From positions 69,674,666 through 69,738,665 of the forward strand of contig CM076846.1 in the NCBI GenBank assembly GCA_039519185.1: a stretch of DNA of 64,000 nt. Direction: 5' to 3'. Positions within the stretch are counted from its first letter, which is position 1, and each line of letters begins with the position of its first letter. The notes under the pieces were generated by a model. The model saw nothing but the letters and a program-made list of their open reading frames with translations. It was not told the origin of the DNA and did no database searches. Below are positions 1-9,215 of the stretch, one piece after another. The position numbers and the translations under genes are program-made. This stretch comes from Astragalus membranaceus. Taxonomy: Eukaryota; Streptophyta; Magnoliopsida; Fabales; Fabaceae.

Positions 1-227
1 ATATGCGCCTAGGTTGTTGGGCTTGGATTGCGGGCTTTCCCCGCAGCTTAAGCCCAACTAATTCGCAGCACCACTTCCTAATACCATACCACCCCCTAAT
101 TTAATTAAAACATCCTATAATTAATTTAATAATTATTAAATAATAATTATATTATTATTTCTACCACCCAATTTCATTTAATTAATTAACTAAATTATTC
201 TATTATTTTTTGGGGTGTTACACATTA
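1..227. repeat. End of an LTR, body outside the window
   Basis: The stretch is AT-rich and ends in GGGGTGTTACA near 227, the reverse of the TGTAACACCCC start that the Tekay LTR at 56281 also shows. No primer-binding site follows, so it is more likely the outer end of an element lying to the left than a 5' LTR. No partner copy exists in this window, so the family is not assigned. Confidence 0.4.
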
Positions 228-590
228 CCCTTTGGCATGTCTCACCTAAGGAATTAGGGTCACTCTTAGGGTAATAGGGGTCTTGAGGCGAGGAATTGCC
301 CTTGACCTTAATTAGTGAATTGAATCTAGAAATTGAATAATTAACTTGAATTGGCTAAGGTTCATGTGATAGGCGAGGAGAGAGGATTCGATCCCTAGTC
401 GTTTTTTCTCGTATTCTTAAATCACGTTTTGTGTACTGTTACTGTTACTCAAATTACCAACCCTTTACAATCTAAGAATTCGCAACTTTGCTATTGTTTT
501 CAACGCGCAATCCCTGAGGAATCGACCGGTTACTTACCGTATTTTATTACTTGCGACGACAATTGGTACACTTGCCAAAAGTCTAACAAT
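228..590 (+). other. Retrotransposon leader-like sequence joined to a truncated RT
   Basis: No gene is supported here. The segment at about 500-580 (CCCTGAGGAATCGACCGG, then a stretch ending ACACTTGCC) resembles untranslated leaders of plant Ty3 elements of the Athila type. It runs straight into the middle of a reverse transcriptase domain at about 590, so gag, protease and the N-terminal part of RT are missing. I read this as a deletion or recombination junction; the exact breakpoint is uncertain. Confidence 0.35.
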
Positions 591-3409
591 TATACTGATC
601 TTAACAAGGCATGTCCAAAAGACGCCTTCCTTGTTCCTAGCATAGATAAATTAGTTGATAGCGCCTCAGGTTTTTGTTTATTATCTTTTATGGACGCGTA
701 CTCAGGATATAACCAAATCCCAATGTTCCCGCCTGATCAAGAAAAAACGGCGTTCATGACAGAACAAGGAAATTATTGCTATCGCGTAATGCCCTTCGGG
801 CTCAAAAACACCGGGGCAACCTATCAAAGAATGATGAATAAGGTCTTTAAGAATCAAATTGGTCAGGTGATCGAAGTATATCTTGATGACATGATAATTA
901 AAATTAAAATCGACCCAGACCATCTCAAAGATGTGACCGAAGTTTTCTCGGAAATCCATAGAAACAATATGAGATTGAACCAGGAGAAGTGCACCTTTGG
1001 GGTTCGAGCAGGGAAATTCATCGATTTCTATCTCACTGAGAGAGGTATTGAGGCCAACCATGATAAGTGTAGGGCGGTGACCGAAATGACTTCACCAACT
1101 ACAAAGAAAGTAATCCAAAAGTTGACCGGCATGATAGCAGCTTTATCTCGTTTCATTTCAAAAGCGGTACACAAGTCTCTACCCTTGTTCAAACTGCTCA
1201 AGAAGGAAACAAAATTCGACTGGACTACCGAGCAAGAGCAGGCGCTGAAGCTTTTAAAAGAAACCCTCTCCAAACCGTCCATCTTAACACGTATTTATAC
1301 CTCGCAATTGCCGATGAGGCATTAAGCGCAGTGCTTGTCAGAGAAACCAACACTGACCAGAGGCCGGTATACTTCGTAAGTAAGGCATTACAGGGCCTGG
1401 TGAGATACCAAAAGGTGGAAAAGGTTGCCCTGGCGCTAGTAATTGCGGCCAGGTGCCTCAGACCATATTCGTAGCACATCAAGTGGTAGTTCGAACAAAC
1501 CAACCAACCAGACAAATCCTCCATCGTCCTGATCTGGCTGGGAGAATGATTAAATGGGCAGTCGAGCTATCATAGTCTGGAATCAAGTACGAGTCAAGAC
1601 CATCCATGAAGGCTCAGATCTTGGCACACTTTGTGGCCGAAATGACAACAGCTCCACAAGATGGCAACGTGGAAGCGGCGTGGACTCTTCACGTGGACGG
1701 ATCCTCAAATAGTAAAGGAAGTGGAGCAGGCCTAATACTTGAAAACTCGGAAGGACTAATGATTGAAGTATCCTTGACATTTTCGTTCTCCACATCCAAC
1801 AATCAAGCAGAGTATGAGGCATGCATAGCCGGCCTACAGTTGGCCAGAGACTTTGGTGCAACACGAGTTGAGCTCCACACAGATTCGCTTTTAGTAGTCT
1901 CTCAGATCAAAGCTGCATTTGGTGCTTATGATCTAGTGTTACAAAAATACCTAACCAGAGTGCGCGAGCTCTTACAATTGTTTGAAAAGGCAGAAGTAAA
2001 ACATGTACCCAGGGGAAAACACCAGAGCCGACATACTTTCCAAACTTGCCAGCACCAGAGTACCCGGGAACCACCGGAGCGTCATTCAGGAAACTCTGTT
2101 TAAACCTATTGTTCCTCTAGACAGTGGGTCGCCCACCTCTATCCTCACTGTCGAGGCAAGCCAAAGTTGGATAACCTCAATTCTTCAGTATATTCTTGAA
2201 GGGCAGGAGCCCATTGACGCGAAAGAAGTAGCTTCCGTAAGAAGGCGAGGTGCGTCCTACTCGGTCATTGAAGGAAGACTTTTTCGTAGAGGTTTCTCGA
2301 TGCCGCTATTAAAATGTGTAGAAGGAACATAAGCGGACTATGTTCTCGCAGAGATCCATGAGGGGATCTGCGAACAATACCTAAGAGGACGAGCCCTGGC
2401 AACAAAAGCACTGAGAGCGGGCTATTACTGGACCACAATGAACGAGGATGCACAAAATTATGTCAAGAAATGTGACAAATGCCAAAAGCACGCCGACGTG
2501 CACATCGCTCCTTCAACAGAGATGACATCCTTGACCTCCCCCTGGCCTTTCACCCGGTGGGGAATTGATCTCCTAGGTCCCTTCCTCACGGACCCGGGGC
2601 AGGTAAAGTATTTGATCATGGAAGTTCATGACTATTTCCCCAAGTGGATTGAAGCTGAGCCCCTGGCCACCATCACGGCAAGAAACTGTATAAAGTTTTT
2701 TATGAAGAACATCATGACTAGATTCGGCATACCGGAGATAGTCATCACTGACAACGGCACACTGTTTGCAGACAAAAGATTTAGACAACTGATGATCGAC
2801 CTAAGCATCAAACACCGCTTTACCTTTGTGAAGCATCCACAGACCAATGGTCAGGCAGAGGCAGCCAACAGAGTAATCTTGAGAGGATTACGAAGGAGGC
2901 TCGATGAGGCAAAATGAAGCTGGCCAGAAGAGCTGCCCTATGTCCTGTGGGCATACAGAACCACCCCACACTCATCAACTGGGGAATCACCTTTTCGTTT
3001 GGCGTACGGAACAGAGGCAGTCATACCCGTGGAGATTGGAGAATTGAGCTGGAGGACCAAACACCCAAACCCTCCGGAAACCAATGAGCAAAGGCTCCGA
3101 GAGGAGTTGGACCTCGTAGAAGAATTCAAAAACCAAGCAGCCCTCAAGGACATGGTAATCAAGCAAAAGACGGCAACGAGGTTCAATGACAAAGTGGTCC
3201 TTCGAACCTTCGAGGTGGGTGAGCTAGTCTTACGAAGGGCAGACGTAGGCTCAAAGAATGCATCCCAAGGAAAGCTAGCCCCTAACTGGGAAGGCCCATA
3301 CAGAATAATCACCGAGACAGGAAACAACGCTTTCCAATTGGAGACTTTGAGCATGAAACCAGTACCTAGAACTTGGAACGCCGACAAGCTAAGAAAATTT
3401 GTTGTATGA
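591..3409 (+). pseudogene. pol: Tat-lineage pol remnant: RT, RNase H, archaeal RNase H, integrase
   Basis: Reverse transcriptase is recognisable from TDLNKACPKDAF through the active-site motif YLDD (about 886-900) to GIEANHDKCRAV. A frameshift near 1285 leads into RNase H, with stops at about 1471 and 1492. Archaeal-type RNase H follows (1640-2060: HVDGSS, AEYEAC, HTDSLLV), broken by another frameshift near 2025. Integrase starts with a zinc finger in which the second His is replaced (CEQYL instead of a CxxHL pattern), then the core acidic residues in WGIDLLGP, ITDNGT and QAEAANR. A TGA at 2915-2917 cuts the core from the C-terminal part, which ends RKFVV at 3409. Several independent breaks make it non-functional. 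RT N-terminus, protease and gag are missing. Confidence 0.9.
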
Positions 3410-4005
3410 ACGAAACACGAGTTTTAAGAATGAAAAACCAATGTAATGACATCAATCATCAATATGCATGAATGAATGAAACTTTATTGCCATGAATCAA
3501 AATATTATTTTGCAAATATTTACACAACTTGCAGGGCAGAAAGCCAAGTCCCAACACTAACTGCGGGGGACTAGGTAGCTAACACGAAAGCCTGGCTGTA
3601 GAAAGGGGTGGCATGAGATTGACGCTGCGATCGTTTGCGCTTTCCTATAAACCGAGGCGCAAATCGACCCACTCGCTTTGCGAAGCAACATAAAACAGGT
3701 TGCAACCTCTGAAGGGCGAGTTAGAATCATTACGGGTTCTGATAATCTGTCCCCAGAGCATACTTGACTAAGAGATGGCACTGGCCTCGAACGAAAGATC
3801 GATAGAAGCAACATTGATGATTCATGAAGTAAATTCGCGCATGGTAAAACAAAAACCTGCATTAAAACAAACATGAACAGGTCATCGTCTCAAATTACAT
3901 AAACATAGATCAAGGTGACCTCGAAACAACGATGAGTCCCCCGTCACAAGTCAAAGGTGCCAACGAGAAGTACATAACAAAACGAAATTCAAAATAAATA
4001 CATAA
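3410..4005. other. Non-coding spacer between pol and the antisense gene
   Basis: I see no gene. The stretch follows the integrase stop on the plus strand and the stop of the antisense gene on the minus strand, so two convergent units would end here. It contains ACTGCGGGGGACTAGG near 3558, of the kind seen in 3' regions of Tat-lineage elements. Confidence 0.4.
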
Positions 4006-4429
4006 TCATAGAGAATCAGGAGAAGCTGGGGCAATGATGTCATAACCAGACTTATCGGCACGAGCCTTCACAATCTTCCCATGGCGAACCTCATGATCAA
4101 AATGGATGATTGACCGATCCAACTCTGCTTCTGGATACAAGCAGCGAACATGGGCTAAGAACTTCTTGAAAGAGGCCTTCGCGAAATCCCCGGCCTTATG
4201 CGACACTGTTTGCAAATTTTCTTTGGATTCCCATGCCACCTGACTTAACTCCTTCTGAGATCCCGTAAGCTGGCCACGAAGGTCTCTATTGGCAGCTTCG
4301 AGCCCTTTCATCTTCTCATCTGACACAGACTGAGATTTCTTTAATTCCTGGACATGATTCCCGGCATCAGCAAGTTCCACCTAGAGCTTTTCCTTCTCCA
4401 ACTTGAAGCACTCCCGCTCCTATCAAATC

Positions 4430-4520
4430 CTAGCAAAAATAGATTGCAATATAAGTGGAAATCAAAGGCATATCAACTAAATCCACGAAAACCATAGGAG
4501 TTGGAGTATAAAAACATTAC
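4430..4520 (-). other. Intron 2 of the antisense gene
   Basis: On the minus strand the donor is CAG before GTAATGTTTT, and the acceptor is TTTTTGCTAG. It is 91 bp, phase 2. The downstream exon starts with two adjacent stops (TGA TAG) that I read as decay, because the frame then continues as a Glu/Lys-rich helix. Confidence 0.55.
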
Positions 4521-4956
4521 CTGACTTGGTCCGCAATTTTAGCCTCATGTTTCCTAAGCAGGATCGAACCATAGTCCGTCACTTGAGAGCACAAAGCAAA
4601 GGGATCGCTCTTGTAAGCCTCATACCCAGCCCGGTCGAAGCCTTCAAAAAGCATCCCTGGGGAAGGATGGTTCTTCCTATCTTTATGACGCTTGGGGTTC
4701 CTATTCTGGGCACCTTCAGGCGACACCTGCAGATTCTTGCACATTCGGTCAACCAGTAACTGGGCATGAGACTAGCCTTTCCCATGAGAGCTCTCTCCTA
4801 AAGACGTCCCTGCCTTAGACTTCGATCTAGATACCTTACGAATGGTCTTAAAAGCAGGAGGTGAAGGAGTGAGACGGACTGACTCTGCGGCTTGAGCATC
4901 ATCATCACCAGCCCAAGCAAGAATGTCATCAAAAGACCCCTCCATGCTCATTTTTT

Positions 4957-5033
4957 CTGAAAAAGAAACAGAGTATGAAAAACAAATATTCAAACAGACT
5001 ACACATAAAAGTAGATACAACAAGATAAACTAC
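4957..5033 (-). other. Intron 1 of the antisense gene
   Basis: Reading the minus strand, the exon ends GCCTTAG before GTAGTTTATC, and the intron ends TTTCTTTTTCAG. It is 77 bp and AT-rich, with phase 1 on both sides. Without splicing, the frame of the upstream conserved domain runs into a stop at 4999. Confidence 0.65.
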
Positions 5034-5988
5034 CTAAGGCTGTGATAACATCACCCACGCTCTCACATGTTACAATATCCCAAACTTTGATGGTGCAACC
5101 CTTCAACTTTTTTACCACAGCTCGAAGCATGGCCCAAGTTCGCCGGTCCTCCAAGTCCATTTCTCGCGGATCAACAAAATAGTCTCCCTTGGAATACATG
5201 ACACACTCCACACTCCAAGACAAGGGGAACTTCTTCTCGTCAAACTCACTGTCTTCGTCTGAGGTTCCCACAGCTCTCGCCGCATTATCGTCACTAGGCA
5301 CAACCCAGAAATACTTGTGCCTCCACTTCTTCTGAGAATCCGCATACCTCTTGAAAATTGGAAGGTTAGGTCGGTTGCGAAAATACACATGCTCATAACG
5401 ATGTCGATCCGAGCCACGAACACGTCTCCAAGAGACCTCGAAAACAGTAAAGAAAACATTGCTAGACAGAGTCCTCCGCCTAGCCCGCATCACAAGCTCG
5501 AAAGCCCTCAAAAAGGCCCACCCATTAGGATGTAACTGGGAAGGGGCGGTCCGAATGAATCTGAGAATTCCCTGCTGAAAAAAGGTGAAAGGGGGGCGAA
5601 CACCTATCCAGGACAAGATACAGTGGTAAATCATGAATTTCAAGGTTTTGGGAGTCTGGCAGATACGCTCTCCTTGCTTAACACACTCTAACCGCCACTC
5701 TTAGCCTGGATCCCGAACAAAGTACTCAAGATCCGACAGGTCCATTTTAGAACTAAAAATACTCTTTGCACCACGAAGAGTCCGAGAAACCTAATCATAG
5801 TCAACCTCGTCAATCTCTTCCGGCTCGGATTGAACCATCTCTACCTCGTCAATTTCAAATTCAGAGCCAAATATCTTAGAAGTCACTGGCGAGTTTGGGG
5901 ACGTCGAGGAGTCAAGATCTTTCTTTTGCTTGACAGGCACGCGACCACCATACGGGACTTTCCTCACTGTCTGCTTAGTACGGGGCAT

Positions 5989-6320
5989 CAACTAAACCTA
6001 CAGGAGGGGGGCATATAGTCAAAACAAGTATCTAATAAGAAAAGGGATGACTTGTTCTTGACAAGCCCCCCTCCAGAGGCCGCCTAAGCAGAGTTTAAAA
6101 GAGGGGGAAGGGCCTACGTATCCAAGATTTCCCGAAAATAGAGACCAAAGAAAATTAACGTTTATCAGATGCGGAGTCAAGAAAAATACCTCGAGTTGGA
6201 CGCTTGGATCAAATGATGGCCCGACGCGCTGAAATTTTGATCCTAAAAAAGTTACGAGACAAAAGGGTTAGCATAAAGATAGCACACTTCATTGGTACAG
6301 GAGAAGAGATCACAAAAGTA
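5989..6320. other. Putative upstream region of the antisense gene
   Basis: No gene is seen. This lies upstream of the antisense ATG at 5988, so any promoter for that gene should be here or further right. I find no clear TATA motif at a convincing distance. Confidence 0.3.
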
Positions 6321-6541
6321 GCATGTGAGGGAATAAAATGATGCATAAAGTGATGGACGTAGCATGTGAGGGAATCAAATGAGGCATGAAGGGATGGACT
6401 TAGCATGTGAGGGAATAAAATGATGCATGAAGTGATGGACTTAGCATGTGAGGGAATCAAATGATGCATGAAGTGATGGACCTAGCATGTGAGGGAATCA
6501 AATGATGAGTGAAGTGATGGACTTGGCATGTGAAGGAAAAT
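6321..6541 (+). repeat. 41-bp tandem repeat, five copies
   Basis: Five full units start at 6321, 6362, 6403, 6444 and 6485, with a partial sixth at 6526. Each begins GCATGTGAGGGAAT and contains AAATGATG and GTGATGGAC. The spacing is exactly 41 bp with few substitutions. Short ORFs on both strands here are products of the repetition. Confidence 0.9.
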
Positions 6542-6544
6542 ACA

Positions 6545-6720
6545 ACCCTCTTCTCGTCCCTCACTCCTCTGCTCACCCCACTCTTTGCTCGCCCCTCATC
6601 CTCCTGCTCGCCCTCACTCCTCTGCTCGCCCCTCATCCTCCTGCTCGCCCACACTCCTCTGCTCTCCCCACTCTCCTTTGCTCGCCCCTCAGAACCTGAT
6701 CGGTCCTCCCTCTCACCGCA
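6545..6720 (+). repeat. Pyrimidine-rich degenerate tandem repeat
   Basis: Alternating blocks of the type CTGCTCGCCC and TCACTCCTCTG or TCATCCTC recur about every 20 bases between 6557 and 6695. All forward frames stay open because of the composition. No coding signal is supported. Confidence 0.6.
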
Positions 6721-7420
6721 GCATGATCGGCCATCTCCCTCTTAAGAATCTCAGTATGCTCGACCATACCCTCTGAAAAACACCATGTGCTCGCTCTCTC
6801 TCAGCTCGCAAAAAACCAGGGGAGATCAGAAAAAACCTGCTCGGCACTCCCCTTTAAAACCTCCTCGGTCCTCTCTCTCTCTAGTTAGCAAGACCGACAA
6901 CGCATCACCTAGGGCCTACGAAGGGCACGCCGCCCCTCCAATCGCCCAGATCGGTTATCTCTGCTCGCCCTCTCGCACCTAATCTCCATGAGCTAAATCA
7001 AAACTAACCAAGAATGAAAGAAGGTACCTCCAAATTTTCGTTGCTGAAGATGTGGCTGGTCCTGGGCAATCAGTGAAAAGGAAGACTTGATCGGGCCAAC
7101 ATGAATAGTTGTGGTCGCCCCTCCCTTTTTCTCTCCAAAGGAACTCGCCTCACACCCTTTCTCTCTTTAAGAAGTTTTGCTTTGGCCCTTAACAGGAGTA
7201 AAATGGGAAGAGGACCACCCCCTATTTATACAAGGTAAAAACAATTAAAAATTACTTGCCATCAATCACCTCGATCAAGGCAAATCAGGAAAAACTAATT
7301 GCCGTGATCAGCGGTCAAACTTAATAGGCTCAGCGACAGCACGAGCCGTGAGAGTGATCCAGCCTATGAAGGCATCCTTAACGACAACAGCAAGTCAAGA
7401 CCATACCCTAGGATAATCTC
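6721..7420. other. 3' non-coding region of the Tat-like element
   Basis: No gene is supported. It holds more scattered CTCGC-type pyrimidine motifs up to about 6980 and otherwise unremarkable sequence leading to the polypurine-like tract. Confidence 0.4.
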
Positions 7421-7611
7421 AAGTTGGGGGGAAACTATTTTGGACTGGATCATGAGACCCACCCCAGCAATTGGACATAACTAAGCCCAATAAACTTTGG
7501 CCCATATCCATGATAAATCAGCCCATTTATGGTTATCATGCTTCAATGGCTCAGATTCACCTGACCAATCCGATGGCTCAAAGATGGCACAAATCCCTAT
7601 AAATACTGACA
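7421..7611 (+). repeat. Polypurine-like tract and truncated 3' LTR
   Basis: CAAGTTGGGGGGAAAC near 7421 resembles the polypurine tract that precedes a 3' LTR in Tat-lineage elements. About 180 bp of U3-like sequence follows and includes TATAAATA at 7598-7605. The LTR is then cut by the left end of the Tekay element. The remainder is not found to the right of 58221, so that edge is rearranged. Confidence 0.5.
7598..7605 (+). promoter_or_regulatory. TATA box in the truncated LTR
   Basis: TATAAATA lies in CCCTATAAATACTGAC, a typical plant LTR core promoter context. The transcription start region would fall at or beyond the truncation point. Confidence 0.45.
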
Positions 7612-7618
7612 TGCTTGG

Positions 7619-8027
7619 CCCCGGTATTTTTATTGACTAAAAATGCCCAAGTGTACATTAGTAACACATCAGAGATATAAAAATTCCTGCATAAATACTG
7701 AATACTGCAAAATAGTTTCCACTGGACAACAACCAGGCAGTCTTAATACACATAAGACCACAAAAGGTTCTCAGACCATAATATTCAGCGAACTATTGTG
7801 CTCAGTATCATGCAAGAAAGCGGAAATAAAATGACATTACACTAAAGTTATAGTGTTGCGGTACATAGACAACAAAAAGGAAATGTAAACTTAAGAATAG
7901 TGCTAAGTTATCAGCAACCAGTCCGAGCTCAACCTACTCGTGCCTCTGTGGTCCTTTCTTTCCCTGTTTCTCTGTAGAACAACAACATATAAACAATGAG
8001 ATACAATCTCAGTGAGTTCTACCGAGA
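7619..8027 (-). repeat. Tekay 3' LTR, left fragment
   Basis: From CCCCGGTATTTTTATTGAC on, this aligns with 56289-56695 with about six substitutions by eye. It ends at the target duplication AGA (8025-8027) of the CACTA transposon and continues at 49823. Confidence 0.9.
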
Positions 8028-8318
8028 CACTACAAAAAAAAATGTTATTTGCGACGGACATTAGCGACGAAATATTATTCCCTCGCTAAAACTGACATTT
8101 GCGAGGGAATAAGGGGCTCCGTTTTTTTGAAAATTAGCGACGGAACAGTCTGTCGCTAATTGTTTGGAGGGAAACTGAAATCTGAACAGCACGGAAACCG
8201 AAGCGATTAGCGACGGAAATACTGGTCCCTCGCTAATGTTTTTGACCGTTCCACCTTGGTTAGCGTGAAGGGATTAGCGACGGAATAGTCCCTCGCAAAT
8301 TCCGTCGCTAACCCCAAT
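8028..8318. repeat. CACTA left terminal and subterminal repeats
   Basis: Several copies, in both orientations, of a 10-12-bp motif of the type TTAGCGACGGA and TCCCTCGCTAA follow the terminal CACTA. In this family such arrays are the binding sites of the TNPA protein. The right end (49476-49805) has the matching array. Confidence 0.85.
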
Positions 8319-9215
8319 TAAATAGAATGAGATCCCTTTTCCTCTCTCTGTTTCCTCTTCTCTGTTTCCTCTTCTCTCTCACTCCCTCACTCTTCTCTCA
8401 CGACCCCAACCCCACCACACCGTTTCCAGCACCACCACCCCACGACCACCGCACCACCGCACCACTGCCACCACACCACCGCTCACCCCTCACTCCTCTC
8501 TCTCCTACGCGATGTCGCTCTCTCTCGTCTCTCTCTCTCCTACGCGAACACTTCTCTCACCGGAGCTCTCCGTTTTCGCCACCACCGGAGCTCGCCCTCC
8601 TCACCACCAGAGCTCTACCTTTGGAGGTTTTTTTTTACTGATTTTGATTTTTTTTACCAACTGATTTTATTTGATATTGTTTTGTTAGGATTTGTAAAAT
8701 TAATGTTGTGATATTGTTGTTTGGTAATTTTAGTGAATTTAGTTTTGTGATATTGTAAAATTAATTTTTGATATTGTTTTAGTGAAGTTGTGTTTAGGAT
8801 TAGAAATTGAAATTGGGTAGAAATTGAAATTGTGTTTTAGGTTTTAGGATTAAGTTTAGGATTTATAGAAATTGTGTAGGATAAAAATTGTTTGTTGAAA
8901 TTGAAATTGTTTGTTGAAATTGAAGAAGTTGTTTTATTGAAATTGAAATTAATAGTGAATTGATTTATGTTTTTTGCTTGAAATTGAAATTAATAGTTGA
9001 AACTGAAGTTGATATTGAAGTTGTTGTTGAAATTAATAGTTGAAATTGAAGTTAGTTATTGAAATTGAAGTTGAAATGGTTTAGGATTGAAATTGTTGGT
9101 GTTTGAAGTCTCACAACCGCACCGGAGTGCGCACCGTCACCGAACCACGTACCGCACCGGACCTCAATCTCATAACGGTTAGTTTCCAAAATAAATTAAT
9201 TGTTGTTTTCATGAA
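8319..9215 (+). promoter_or_regulatory. Possible CACTA promoter and leader, low-complexity intron-like stretch
   Basis: A weak TATA-like motif (TTAAATAGA near 8317) lies just inside the repeat array and is followed by a CT-rich leader (8330-8630), as expected for the 5' end of the transposon transcript. From about 8640 to 9090 the sequence is degenerate TTGAAATTGA-type simple repeat, and 9100-9180 is GC-richer. No conserved protein is visible; a 104-residue open frame at 8327 is compositional. The stretch ends with ATGAA (9211-9215), the target duplication of the LARD. Confidence 0.35.

Larger units (their letters stand above)
4006..5988 (-). pseudogene. Antisense three-exon gene with an H3-tail-like N-terminus
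   Basis: The gene runs opposite to pol. Model: exon 1 5988-5034, intron 5033-4957 (77 bp, GTAGTT...TTTTTCAG), exon 2 4956-4521, intron 4520-4430 (91 bp, GTAATG...TTGCTAG), exon 3 4429-4006. Joined exons total 1815 nt, a multiple of three, and reading frames agree across both junctions, which supports the model. The start is the ATG at 5988. The first residues, MPRTKQTVRK, closely match the histone H3 tail. Exon 1 then has a stretch (FFQQGILRF, QLHPNGWAFL) like the 'putative gypsy-type transposon' domain (PF04195, by recognition only). Exon 3 is rich in Lys/Glu heptads and probably coiled coil. Six in-frame stops (for example 5791-5793, 5701-5703) make it a pseudogene. Grande elements of Zea carry an antisense gene at a similar place (from memory). 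The function is unknown. Confidence 0.7.
228..7611 (+). mobile_element. Truncated Tat-lineage Ty3 LTR retrotransposon
   Basis: The element reads on the plus strand: decayed pol (591-3409), a spacer, an antisense spliced gene (4006-5988), a long non-coding 3' region with tandem repeats, a polypurine-like tract near 7421 and the start of a 3' LTR cut off at about 7611. The archaeal-type second RNase H between RNase H and integrase places it in the Tat lineage (Grande/Retand/Ogre relatives). The 5' LTR and gag are absent, and the 3' LTR stops where the Tekay element begins. Many frameshifts and stops show that it is old. Confidence 0.75.

Noticed and set aside
5911..5988. A real histone H3 gene
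   Set aside because: The similarity stops after about 20 residues; the rest is a transposon-type domain and coiled coil, with no histone fold.
7643..7834. A 63-residue protein also present at 56312-56503
   Set aside because: It is conserved only because both copies are LTR sequence. Substitutions fall at random codon positions.
8327..8641. A 104-residue secreted-type protein (signal-peptide-like start)
   Set aside because: The hydrophobic start is a CT-rich leader translated in one frame; the rest is Pro/Thr/Ser low complexity.
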